Of a DNA stretch of 32,470 nt, positions 7,540 to 15,596 are shown one piece after another. The notes beneath the pieces are model-generated. The model made no database searches and was not told the origin of the DNA. It was given only the letters and a program-made list of their open reading frames with translations. The position numbers were made by a program, and so were the translations under genes. This DNA is from Rhodopila sp. (GTDB lineage: Bacteria; Pseudomonadota; Alphaproteobacteria; Acetobacterales; Acetobacteraceae), in contig JANXLQ010000211.1 in assembly GCA_025355085.1 (NCBI GenBank), forward strand, positions 1 to 32,470, written 5' to 3'. Position 1 is the stretch's first letter; every line of letters begins with the position of its first letter.

Positions 7540-8333
7540 CACGCCAACGCGGTTTCGCTCTGCTGCTGGTATTGTGGACAATGGGTTTACTGGCTTTGCT
7601 CGTGACCCAGTTCACGACAACAGGACGAACAGAATCGCTTGTGGCGGCAAACGCCCGCGCCAACGCGGCTAACCAGGCCGCAGCGGACGGCGCTGTGCAT
7701 GTCGCGATTCTGCGATTGCTCCAAGGCCAATGGGTCGCCGATACAAGTCTTCGCATCATCCGTGCAGAGTCCGCGACGGTAGAAATCCGTATCGCAAGCC
7801 AGGCGACCAGGCTCAATCCCAACATGGCGCCCGCAGCCGTGATCCGGACATTGCTCACCAGCGTTGGTATCGAATCCGGCAAGGCCGCATCGCTGGCCGG
7901 TGCGATCGTTGACTGGCGCTCGGCCGGTCCAAAATCACTCGCCGGCGGATTGAAAATATTGCAGTATCGATCGGTCGGCCTTGATTACGCGCCGGCAAAC
8001 AAGTATTTCGATAGTGTCGAGGAACTCGGTCTGGTAGTCGGAATGACGCCCGCTTTATTGGCGCGGATAAAACCCTTTCTGTCGGTCTATCAGGAAGGCG
8101 ACATATCGGGCACAGACCCGCTTTCAGGCGATCTCGGACAGACATCTTCGACGGATCGCGACGGCTGGTACCTGGGTTCGACAGGCCAGGTCATGGTGGT
8201 GGAGGTAAAGGCCGAAGCCGTCGGCGCGAAAGGTGGCCGGTTCACCCGGCAAGCCGTCGTGCGCCTGCGCAAAGAACCCAGTTTGGATCAGGCGCCTTAT
8301 CAAATCCTCACATGGGAAGCTGTGCAGGAATAA
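7536..8333 (+). CDS. gspK: Type II secretion minor pseudopilin GspK
   Basis: This 265-residue tip pseudopilin has the N-terminal site RG6|FALLLVLWTMGLLALLV. It lacks the usual glutamate at +5, the recognised trait of GspK that places it at the pilus tip. The larger C-terminal region contains NPNMAPAAVIRTLLTSVGI and LAGAIVDWRSAG, the helical-domain block typical of GspK, and YFDSVEELGLVVGMTPALLARIKPFLSVY. The start overlaps the gspJ stop (ATGA). At 265 residues it is somewhat short for the family. It converges on gspG across 15 bases. Confidence 0.88.
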   Translation: MTRQRGFALLLVLWTMGLLALLVTQFTTTGRTESLVAANARANAANQAAADGAVHVAILRLLQGQWVADTSLRIIRAESATVEIRIASQATRLNPNMAPAAVIRTLLTSVGIESGKAASLAGAIVDWRSAGPKSLAGGLKILQYRSVGLDYAPANKYFDSVEELGLVVGMTPALLARIKPFLSVYQEGDISGTDPLSGDLGQTSSTDRDGWYLGSTGQVMVVEVKAEAVGAKGGRFTRQAVVRLRKEPSLDQAPYQILTWEAVQE

Positions 8334-8348
8334 CCGGCGGCGCCCGAT

Positions 8349-8801
8349 CTAATTGCAGATCGGCGCTTCGCCGCCGCTATTGCCATTTTGCCCCAACGAA
8401 CACAGATCGTAATCACGTCCGGCGCGCCCCGACGGACTGCGGTAAACATAGGGCCTGTTCCAGGGATCGAGCGGCAACGCCTGTACCTTGAAATATGGAC
8501 CGTACCAGTTCTCAACGCCCGCCGGCTTCTCCAGCAGCGCGGCAAGTCCCTGATCGCTGCTCGGGTACAAGCCGACGTCAAGCTTGTAAAGATCGAGAAT
8601 CGATGAGATCCGCTCTAATGACTGCTTAGCAACGGAACCCCGTGCGCCTGAAAGTTGGCGTAACGCCGCCGGCGCGACAAGGCCGATCAGCAGCCCAAGT
8701 ATTGCGATCACAACAAGGAGTTCCAGCAAGGTAAATCCCTGTTCAGCCGATTGACCGGAACGTCGCAAGAGCGAGGCCGATAATACGTCATATTGCTTCA
8801 T
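8349..8801 (-). CDS. gspG: Type II secretion major pseudopilin GspG, opposite strand
   Basis: This 150-residue major pseudopilin is the main subunit of the T2SS pseudopilus. Cleavage would follow Gly22 (SAEQG|FTLLELLVVIAILGLL), with Glu27 at +5. The C-terminal part has the GspG-specific blocks KLDVGLYPSSDQGLAAL, NWYGPYFK, LPLDPWNRPYVYRSP and DYDLCSLGQNG, the calcium-site region of the family. The ATG at 8801 has GGAG upstream; an in-frame ATG at 8906 would give an improbably long leader. It is the only gsp gene on the minus strand, so it needs its own promoter and could be expressed at a higher level than the minor pseudopilins. Confidence 0.93.
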   Translation of the reverse strand: MKQYDVLSASLLRRSGQSAEQGFTLLELLVVIAILGLLIGLVAPAALRQLSGARGSVAKQSLERISSILDLYKLDVGLYPSSDQGLAALLEKPAGVENWYGPYFKVQALPLDPWNRPYVYRSPSGRAGRDYDLCSLGQNGNSGGEAPICN

Positions 8802-8897
8802 GCCGGGCTCCAGGTGAACACGGTGTAACATTAAGGCTAAATCATAATAATTATCTACGTGGAAATGAATGGACAACGGAACCTTGATCATGATTTG

Positions 8898-9314
8898 ATG
8901 ACTCATATGTCAGTCCCATTTTTCGCATGTATGTTACTTACAGCCTCGGTGTACCACTTGCCGCCGCGGGTGTTGCCATCGATTCTGGCGGTCGAGGGTG
9001 GCCGGCCGGGGTTGATTCATTCAAATAAAAATCTGTCGGAGGACCTGGGCCTGATGCAAATCAACACCATCTGGCTTCCGGCGCTCGGAAATCGAACCGG
9101 CATGGCACAAGCGGCAGTGCGGGATCGGTTGTTAAACGACTCCTGCTTCAACATCGCCGCCGCCGGCCTGATCATGCGGACATATCTCAATGAGACAAAG
9201 GGCGACCTCATGCAAGCGGTTGGGAATTATCATTCTCACACACCTGTGTTTAACCAGAACTATCAGGTCAAAGTGAAGAATGCGGCGCAAGTTATGTTTG
9301 CCCCAAGGCCGTGA
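8898..9314 (+). CDS. Small lytic transglycosylase (SLT/VirB1-like)
   Basis: This protein of about 138 residues has a lysozyme-like SLT fold that cleaves peptidoglycan glycan strands. ILAVEGG contains the expected catalytic glutamate, followed by NKNLSEDLGLMQINTIWLP, which matches the conserved GLMQIN block of family 1 and IagB/VirB1 proteins. YLNETKGDLMQAVGNYHSH is the later NYHS block. A hydrophobic stretch near the N-terminus (FFACMLLTASVY) may be a Sec signal. The start is uncertain: GTG 8859, ATG 8865, 8898 and 8907 are all in frame without a clear Shine-Dalgarno. It diverges from gspG and ends 4 bases before gspE, so it probably makes room in the wall for the secretion complex. Confidence 0.82.
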   Translation: MTHMSVPFFACMLLTASVYHLPPRVLPSILAVEGGRPGLIHSNKNLSEDLGLMQINTIWLPALGNRTGMAQAAVRDRLLNDSCFNIAAAGLIMRTYLNETKGDLMQAVGNYHSHTPVFNQNYQVKVKNAAQVMFAPRP

Positions 9315-9318
9315 CGCC

Positions 9319-11034
9319 ATGAGCAATCTGACCGTGGCGCCGTCCCCGTTGGACAGGCTTACAGACATCTTACTTGGTAGCGGGCAATGCGATGCCCGCG
9401 TGATCGAACGCGGTCGTCGTGTCGCGGAAGAAAACGGGCAGCGTCTGGATGCTGTGCTGCTGCAACTCGGACTGGTTTCAGAACGTGGACTGGCCGACGC
9501 GTTTGCGGCACTGCTCAATCTTCCGGTGGCCGGGGCGGACCGATATCCGCAAGACCAGCCATTGTACGCGGATCGCCTGACCGCGCGCTTTCTCCGCCAC
9601 GCTCGCGCACTGCCCGTAGCGATAGAGCGGGGTGAGGCCGACACGCTGGTACTGGCGATGGCGGACCCGTTGGATATTTTCACGCCCGCTGCGGTCGCGT
9701 CCGCCACCGGCTTGAAAGTATGCCTGGAAGTCGCCGTGCCGATCGAATTAGATGCCGCATTTAATCGCCTTTACCCGGATCAGGAGACTCTACAGACAGC
9801 CGAAGTAATGGCTGTAGGCGATCCGCTGGAGGCAGACACCGAGCGTCTTAAGGATCTGGCGAGTGAGGCTCCGGTTATTCGGCTTGTTAACCAGATGATT
9901 ACACGCGCTGTCGAAACCCGGGCGTCCGACATCCATATCGAACCTTTCGAGGACCGGCTGCGCGTGCGCTACCGGTACGATGGACAACTACAGGAGGCGG
10001 ACAGCCCGCCGCCTCGGCTTGCCGCAGCGATTATCTCCCGCGTGAAGATCATGGCTAAGTTGGACATCGCCGAACGTCGCCTGCCGCAAGATGGCCGTAT
10101 TAAACTCGCGGTGCGCGGGCAAGAGATCGATTTCCGGGTTTCCACCATTCCGTCTCTGTACGGCGAAACGGTGGTCATGCGCATTCTCGATCGCAGTGCT
10201 GTCGTGTTCGACTATGCCCGCCTTGGATTGTCCCCGGCAGTCATTCAGAAATTCAGTGCTGCTTTGGAAGTTCCAAACGGCATCGTCCTCGTCACCGGCC
10301 CGACCGGCAGCGGCAAGACCACGACACTTTATACCGGGTTGCTTGCCCTGAACGCCGTGACCCGAAAGATCGTCACTGTCGAGGACCCGATCGAGTATCA
10401 GCTTCGCGGCATCAATCAAATCCAGGCACACGTCCAGATTGGCCTGACCTTCGCCAGCTTGCTGCGCTCTATCCTGCGGCAGGACCCCGACATTATTATG
10501 GTGGGAGAGATCCGCGACGCTGAAACCGCCCAGATCGCGGTGCAGGCAGCGCTGACCGGACATCTAGTGCTTTCAACGCTGCACACCAACTCGGCCGCCG
10601 CCGCAATCACCAGGTTGCGTGACATGGGGGTTGAAGACTACCTGCTGACGGCGGTGCTACGGGGTGTACTTGCGCAACGGCTGATCCGCCGCCTGTGTAC
10701 TGTTTGCCGCAATCCGGCCCCGGCCTCCCCCGAACTCATCAGGCGTTTCGGACTGGATCGCCACTGCGTCAACGATCCGATCACCTTGTATCACCCGGTC
10801 GGCTGTCCCGCCTGTCGCCAGACCGGCTTTCGCGGCCGCACCGGTATTGCCGAGTTCCTGGAACTCGGTCCGGATATCGAACGCCTCATCTTCGATCGTG
10901 CGGATCACCCCACGATCGAGCGCGCCGCCATAGCCGGGGGCATGCAGGTCATGCTCGACGCAGGCATCGCCGCCGCGCTGGCCGGTGAAACAACGATCGA
11001 GGAAGTCGTGCGCAGCGTCCGGCTGGACGGATGA
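9319..11034 (+). CDS. gspE: Type II secretion ATPase GspE
   Basis: This 571-residue cytoplasmic ATPase powers pseudopilus assembly. An N-terminal GspE_N domain (about residues 1-150) precedes the AAA core. Walker A is GPTGSGKTT around Lys333, the Asp box and Walker B region are in RQDPDIIMVGEIRDAETA, and the His box is LSTLHTNSA. The zinc-binding tetracysteine motif specific to GspE is present (Cys460/463 and Cys496/499). The ATG at 9319 follows the transglycosylase stop by 4 bases; the frame is open upstream but without a better start. The stop overlaps the gspF start. Confidence 0.96.
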   Translation: MSNLTVAPSPLDRLTDILLGSGQCDARVIERGRRVAEENGQRLDAVLLQLGLVSERGLADAFAALLNLPVAGADRYPQDQPLYADRLTARFLRHARALPVAIERGEADTLVLAMADPLDIFTPAAVASATGLKVCLEVAVPIELDAAFNRLYPDQETLQTAEVMAVGDPLEADTERLKDLASEAPVIRLVNQMITRAVETRASDIHIEPFEDRLRVRYRYDGQLQEADSPPPRLAAAIISRVKIMAKLDIAERRLPQDGRIKLAVRGQEIDFRVSTIPSLYGETVVMRILDRSAVVFDYARLGLSPAVIQKFSAALEVPNGIVLVTGPTGSGKTTTLYTGLLALNAVTRKIVTVEDPIEYQLRGINQIQAHVQIGLTFASLLRSILRQDPDIIMVGEIRDAETAQIAVQAALTGHLVLSTLHTNSAAAAITRLRDMGVEDYLLTAVLRGVLAQRLIRRLCTVCRNPAPASPELIRRFGLDRHCVNDPITLYHPVGCPACRQTGFRGRTGIAEFLELGPDIERLIFDRADHPTIERAAIAGGMQVMLDAGIAAALAGETTIEEVVRSVRLDG

Positions 11035-12263
11035 CTATGCTGACGTTTCGCTACACCGCGATCGGACCCGGCGGCGATCTGCAAAGCGGCTTGATGGACG
11101 CCGCGACTCAGGCCGAGGTGATTGCCCGCCTGAAGGGTCAGGGCAACATGCCGGTACGCGCCGAACCGGCAACCGGCGAAACAAACTTTATGGCGATGCT
11201 GCGGACCAATCTCGGTGCCCGGCGAGGCCTGCGTAAACAAGAAGTCGCCGATCTCACCCGCGAACTCGCCACCATGCTCGCCGCCGGACAGGACCTGGAT
11301 CGCGCGCTGCACTACATGCAGGACACCGCCCCCTGCGCCCGGGTCACGAGGGTGGTGACAGGACTGCGGGATTCCGTTCGTGACGGTAACCCGCTGTCGG
11401 TAGCGTTGGGACGTTATCCCGGGAGTTTTTCCCGACTGCATGTCGGCCTGGTGCGTGCGGGGGAAGCCGGTGGAAAGCTCGCGGTGGCGCTTACCCGCAT
11501 GGCCGATTTGATGGATCGGCAACGCAGTATGTCGGCAACCGTCAGTTCCGCTCTGATTTACCCAGGGCTGTTGGTGGCGGCGGCGATCGGTTCGGTTACC
11601 CTTCTGCTCACACGGGTGTTGCCGCAGTTCGTTCCGATGTTCGAGCAGAGCGGGGCGACGCTGCCCGCGTCCACCCAGTTTCTTCTGGATGCGGGCAACG
11701 CAGTCTCCACCTACGGACTTCACGCGATGCTGGCACTGGGGTTGGTGCTGCTCGGTGTCCGGACGATGTTGCGCTGGCCGGGGCCGCGCTTGCTGGCGGA
11801 CCGGATGTTGTTGCATCTGCCGATTGTGGGGGCGTTGTTGCGCGAGGTTCTTGCCGCCCGCTTCACGCGTGTTCTGGGTACTCTGCTAGTCAATGGCGTT
11901 CCTTTGATCACCGCCCTGGGGGTAGTCCGCGATGCCTTGGGCAATCTAGCGGCCATCGACGCCGTGGATCGGGCGACCTCCAGCGCCCGCGGGGGCGGTG
12001 GGCTGGCCCAGCCGCTGTCCGAAACGCGCGTTTTCCCACCGCGCACAATTCACCTGATGCGCCTGGGTGAGGAAAACGCGCAGTTGGGACAGATGGCGCT
12101 ACGCGCAGCCGATATCCACGAGGAACGCACACGACTGGCGATGCAACGTTTGATCGCGCTGCTGGTGCCGGGGATAACGATTCTGATGGGCATGGCGATC
12201 GGGGGTATTGTCGCGTCGCTCATGACCGCGATGTTGAGCCTGAACGATCTCGCGGGAACCTGA
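11031..12263 (+). CDS. gspF: Type II secretion inner-membrane platform protein GspF
   Basis: This 410-residue polytopic platform protein has two repeated T2SSF domains (about residues 70-195 and 270-395), each ending in a membrane segment. Recognisable blocks are VADLTRELATMLAAGQDLDRAL, LVRAGEAGGKL and SSALIYPGLLVAAAIG in the first half, and FTRVLGTLLVNGVPLITAL, MRLGEENAQLGQM and LLVPGITILMGMAIGGIVASLM in the second. It links the ATPase GspE to the growing pseudopilus. Translation is coupled to gspE by an ATGA overlap. It is the last gsp gene in the window; gspC, gspL and gspM are not here. Confidence 0.95.
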   Translation: MTMLTFRYTAIGPGGDLQSGLMDAATQAEVIARLKGQGNMPVRAEPATGETNFMAMLRTNLGARRGLRKQEVADLTRELATMLAAGQDLDRALHYMQDTAPCARVTRVVTGLRDSVRDGNPLSVALGRYPGSFSRLHVGLVRAGEAGGKLAVALTRMADLMDRQRSMSATVSSALIYPGLLVAAAIGSVTLLLTRVLPQFVPMFEQSGATLPASTQFLLDAGNAVSTYGLHAMLALGLVLLGVRTMLRWPGPRLLADRMLLHLPIVGALLREVLAARFTRVLGTLLVNGVPLITALGVVRDALGNLAAIDAVDRATSSARGGGGLAQPLSETRVFPPRTIHLMRLGEENAQLGQMALRAADIHEERTRLAMQRLIALLVPGITILMGMAIGGIVASLMTAMLSLNDLAGT

Positions 12264-12639
12264 TTACGGGGGCGGAACCAGCGTGATGGATCAAAGGCGT
12301 CGCGGGAAAAGAACGGCGACAGTCCCGGCTCGGCCAGTCTGAGCCCGTACGGAGGACGAAAGCCATCATCCCGTCGCCCTCGGGGGGCCATGTTACGCGT
12401 CAGGATGGACGACAGGTTAGATTTTTGCTCTTGGATATGGTAAACGGCGGCATGATACCGGACTGTCCGAAGCAACCCGGCCACGCAGCCGATCGTGCCG
12501 CCGCCATGGCTTTCCTGGAAAAGCTTCGCGGCACGTAAGACGTTGCCCGGGCGGCCGGAGATTCAGGAGGCGGCGGCATTGGCCGATGCCATCGAGCTGT
12601 TGCTAACGACGCGGCGATCATAACGATAGGGACAACGTC
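12264..12639. other. Gene-free interval downstream of gspF, with possible coding remnants
   Basis: No full gene is supported in these 376 bases. A short open frame at 12437-12538 (33 codons) ends in ADRAAAMAFLEKLRGT before TAA, which looks like the tail of a hydrolase-type protein. A second frame just after it (ending near 12621, PEIQEAAALADAIELLL) also has coding-like composition. They may be remains of a decayed gene, or chance. No terminator for gspF stands out. Confidence 0.25.
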
Positions 12640-13608
12640 ATGGACACTCCATCGATCTTGGGCAGCGGTGACTTCAGATATCGCCTGATCCCCGACTGGG
12701 CCCGCCTGCCAGATGGCTGGGACTTTAATGAAGTGGCAGCGGTGGCCGTCGATAGCCGCGACCAGGTGTACGTGTTCAGCCGCAGCGCGCATCCGGTCAC
12801 CGTGTTCGATCGCGACGGCAACTTCCTGCGCTCCTGGGGCGAGGGCATTTTCAAGCGCGCCCATGGGCTGAGCATGGCGCCCGATGACACGATTTTCTGC
12901 ACCGACGACGGCGACCACTCGGTGCGCCGCTGCACGCCTGAAGGCAAGATTCTGCTGACCCTCGGAACGCCCGGCACGCCGAAATCCTACATGGGCGGGG
13001 AGCCGTTTTGCCAGTGTACTCATACCGCGCTGTCGCCGGCTGGCGACATCTATGTGTCCGATGGGTATGGCAACGCCCGGGTACACAAATACTCGCCCGA
13101 TGGCCGCCTGATCATGTCATGGGGCAAGTCGGGCGTGGGCAAGGGCGAGTTCAATCTTCCGCATAACATCTGCTGCGACGAGGACGGCTGGGTCTATGTC
13201 GCCGACCGCGAGAATCATCGCGTGCAGATATTCGACGGCCAGGGCAGGTATGAAACCGAGTGGCGCGATCTGCACCGGCCGAGCGGGCTGTTTATTCCGC
13301 CGGGTGGTTGTCCGTATTGCTATGTGGGGGAGTGTGGGCCGACATTCGGGTTCAGCCGGAATGCTTCGAATCTTGGTCCCCGCGTGTCCATCGTCAGCAG
13401 GCAAGACGGCAAAATCCTTGCTCGGCTTGGCGACCGGACACCGGGTAATTTTCCCGGGCCGTTCACGTCACCGCACGGAATCGCCGCCGACTCGCGTGGC
13501 GACATCTATGTGGGTGAAGTCGCCAAGACCGGCTGGGGCAATCTGTTCCCCGGTGTGACCCCGCCGAAGCCGCGGGCCGTGCTGCAAAAACTTGTCAAGC
13601 TGGACTGA
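12640..13608 (+). CDS. NHL-repeat beta-propeller protein
   Basis: This 322-residue protein is built of NHL/six-bladed beta-propeller repeats, seen as recurring VAVDSRDQVYVFSR, PDDTIFCTDDGDHSVRRCTPEG, GDIYVSDGYGNARVHKYSPDG, DGWVYVADRENHRVQIFDGQG and SRGDIYVGEV units. Related proteins include the lyase domain of peptidyl-amidating enzymes and bacterial proteins annotated as peptidylglycine monooxygenase-like; no enzymatic residues can be assigned from sequence alone. There is no signal peptide, so it is probably cytoplasmic. The ATG at 12640 follows a weak AGGGA. No operon partner is evident. Confidence 0.85.
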   Translation: MDTPSILGSGDFRYRLIPDWARLPDGWDFNEVAAVAVDSRDQVYVFSRSAHPVTVFDRDGNFLRSWGEGIFKRAHGLSMAPDDTIFCTDDGDHSVRRCTPEGKILLTLGTPGTPKSYMGGEPFCQCTHTALSPAGDIYVSDGYGNARVHKYSPDGRLIMSWGKSGVGKGEFNLPHNICCDEDGWVYVADRENHRVQIFDGQGRYETEWRDLHRPSGLFIPPGGCPYCYVGECGPTFGFSRNASNLGPRVSIVSRQDGKILARLGDRTPGNFPGPFTSPHGIAADSRGDIYVGEVAKTGWGNLFPGVTPPKPRAVLQKLVKLD

Positions 13609-13778
13609 AAGCGAGGCGCCCGATCGACGCTTTCCCCAAGGTCTGGGAAGAGTTGGACAACGCGCACGGCCGCTACGGGAAGCCGTTCGGCCCGCGTGCG
13701 ATTTATGGGCGCGAGCATTTCATGAATTCAGGCGATCGCGCACCAGCCACCCTTGCAACCTCCGCCCCTCTTTCGTAG
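13609..13778 (+). pseudogene. Coding-like fragment after the NHL gene, no clear start
   Basis: Immediately after the NHL stop, another frame stays open to a TAG at 13776 and reads like protein (FPKVWEELDNAHGRYGKPF, then GPRAIYGREHFM) with GC-rich third positions. It has no convincing ATG or ribosome site. It could be the tail of a truncated gene, or the end of the NHL gene displaced by a frameshift. I do not recognise the family. Confidence 0.3.
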
Positions 13779-13812
13779 GCTAATGCGAATTCGTACAAAA
13801 GGAGAGGCCGGG

Positions 13813-14736
13813 ATGCCACAATCGCAGGGAACCAGATTTACCGCCGATCCTCTGACCTTTATCGTCAGGCACCAACTCTGGGATGCCAATGTCGAGGATC
13901 ATTCGGACCAGGGTATATCCATCGAAGTGGCGGCCGATGTTGGCGGCACGGCGACCGTTTTGCTGCGCTTCAACTGCTTCGATATCGAGAAAAGCTATAT
14001 CTACGGCCCGGAAAATCCCGCACTGACGACCGATGGCCGTGTCGGCGGCGGCATGGGAGTACACTGCCGAATGGACCCGATCACCGATGGCAATTCCATC
14101 GGCTGGACCATCCGAACCCTGGGGCAAAAACTCCCCAGGATGCTGGACCGGGCGGGATACAAAGAAATCGCTGACGCAACCGACCTCACCACGGTGCAGC
14201 ACGTCCTGCCCGATGTGGAATCCTGCGCTAGAGAAACGTTTGTGTCCAAGCGGAACACAGTCAAACATAACCGCGGTACGGACATCTTCGAAGCCGGGAA
14301 CATCCGGTTTGGGCTGGAAATGCGGCGGCAGCGGAACGGTGACGGCGGCCTGGCGCTCCATGTGCTTGGCGACGTGGGCGGGTCGAAAGGGAAGGCATAC
14401 GTCGAAGAAACGGAGCTTCTGGCATTCGATTGTTTTTGGAACGGCGCGCATTACCACTATGGTCCGCGCAACAAGAACCATCGGATCAACTGGGATCTGA
14501 CAGTAATAGACGATCCGCTGGACTGGACCTTCGAGCAGATCGAGAACAAAAGGCTCGGCGCGATGATCGAGCGCGCCGGTTACCCGGGAATCGCAGCCGA
14601 CCTGGATCTGGACACAATCGCATCGGTCCTTCCGGCATTGAAAAAACGGGCCTTCGAGATGTACGAGGAAGGCGAGCGATTGACCGGGCACAAGGGATTG
14701 CCGCTTGAGTTCACCCCGAACATAGCCGCCCAATAG
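13813..14736 (+). CDS. Unrecognised protein with two related halves
   Basis: I do not recognise this 307-residue protein. Its two halves look like copies of one domain. The first reads DVGGTATVLLRFNCFDIEKSY, then YGPEN, WTIRTLGQKLPRMLDRAGY, DLTTVQHVLP. The second reads DVGGSKGKAY, FDCFWNGAHYHYGPRN, WTFEQIENKRLGAMIERAGY, DLDTIASVLP. The order and spacing of the matching blocks are the same. There is no signal peptide or membrane segment, so it is probably cytoplasmic. The ATG at 13813 is chosen because GGAGAGG lies just upstream; an in-frame ATG at 13753 has no such site. It is followed by a strong hairpin and appears to be a single-gene unit. Confidence 0.8.
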   Translation: MPQSQGTRFTADPLTFIVRHQLWDANVEDHSDQGISIEVAADVGGTATVLLRFNCFDIEKSYIYGPENPALTTDGRVGGGMGVHCRMDPITDGNSIGWTIRTLGQKLPRMLDRAGYKEIADATDLTTVQHVLPDVESCARETFVSKRNTVKHNRGTDIFEAGNIRFGLEMRRQRNGDGGLALHVLGDVGGSKGKAYVEETELLAFDCFWNGAHYHYGPRNKNHRINWDLTVIDDPLDWTFEQIENKRLGAMIERAGYPGIAADLDLDTIASVLPALKKRAFEMYEEGERLTGHKGLPLEFTPNIAAQ

Positions 14737-14746
14737 CGTATCGCGA

Positions 14747-14780
14747 AGATGGTGGAGGGATCAGAAGACCTCCACCATCT
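14747..14780 (+). terminator. Hairpin after the duplicated-domain gene
   Basis: A perfect 12-bp inverted repeat (AGATGGTGGAGG, 14747-14758; CCTCCACCATCT, 14769-14780) with a 10-base loop starts 10 bases after the stop codon. No long T-run follows, only CTTATA, so it is a probable but not classical intrinsic terminator. Confidence 0.6.
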
Positions 14781-15077
14781 TATACCAAGACGACCACTTC
14801 AGGCACAGCGACAGTCGCTGTCATATGCTTGGCGGTCTGGTCGTGATCCCACCGTCCTCATTTCTCGGCGCCATTGCAATCGGTCTTAAGCCCGAAGCCT
14901 CCGGCATGTGTACCATGCCATTGCCGACCTCGCCCCCTCCGGACATTCGTCGTCGCCTGTTTTCCGCTGGCCGGCCAGATGGAAAAATAACAAAGTTTCC
15001 AATCGAGTCAGACCAAGTTATCGTGCCATCGAGATGCTCGGACAGGCCGGTCATCCCCAGATTGCCGGAGAAAATAG
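14781..15077. other. Gene-free interval upstream of the cupin gene
   Basis: Short open frames exist on both strands here, but none has a family signature, a ribosome site or a coding-like amino-acid pattern that I trust. The end (15066-15077) supplies the GGAG ribosome site of the cupin gene. I see no other feature. Confidence 0.4.
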
Positions 15078-15539
15078 ATGAAACGATATAAATTCGTTCT
15101 GCCAGGAGAAGGGGCCAATTACGATTGGACTAAAGACCATACATTCGTGAAGGTCTCGGCCGCTGATACTGGTGGCGCTTATTCGCTCATGGAAGATAAC
15201 CTGAAGCGTGAGTTCTCACTCGGCCTGCATCTGCATCGGCAGCATGCCGAAACATTCTATATTCTCGACGGTAATGTTGACTTCTACATCGATGGCGACT
15301 GGATGACAGCGTCCCCCGGTGCCACAATACATATCCCGCCTGGAACCCCGCATGCGGTTGTGCTGCCCGACGGACAAACTGGAAAGATGCTGATGGTTTT
15401 TCAACCATCCGGATTCGATCAATATCTCGCGGAACTTGCTCGGATGACCGAGGAAGATTTCGCCGATGAAAAACGCATGGAAGCCCTGAGCGAAAAGTAT
15501 GACCTCATCAGTTTGGGTGGAGTACCGTCTCGTACTTGA
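15078..15539 (+). CDS. Single-domain cupin protein
   Basis: This 153-residue cupin has both conserved motifs: LGLHLHRQHAETFYILDG (metal ligands His, His and Glu) and IHIPPGTPHAV (final His). Such cupins act as metal-dependent dioxygenases, isomerases or sugar or small-molecule binders, and sequence alone does not decide which. FYIDGDWMTASPGATIHIPPGTPH shows the usual strand-turn pattern. A helical C-terminal tail follows (LAELARMTEEDFADEKRM), resembling cupins annotated as quercetin dioxygenase-like. GGAG precedes the ATG. The phosphopantetheinyl transferase gene begins about 57 bases downstream on the same strand. Confidence 0.85.
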   Translation: MKRYKFVLPGEGANYDWTKDHTFVKVSAADTGGAYSLMEDNLKREFSLGLHLHRQHAETFYILDGNVDFYIDGDWMTASPGATIHIPPGTPHAVVLPDGQTGKMLMVFQPSGFDQYLAELARMTEEDFADEKRMEALSEKYDLISLGGVPSRT

Positions 15540-15596
15540 TCGGCCAGCGGTGCGAGCCGAGCGGTTGAGTGTCCTTATTGCCGGAAGCAAAATGGA

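Noticed and set aside
14821-15091. Overlapping open frames on both strands upstream of the cupin gene (77 and 88 codons)
   Set aside because: Neither has a ribosome site or a recognisable pattern, and the plus-strand frame runs into the cupin start.
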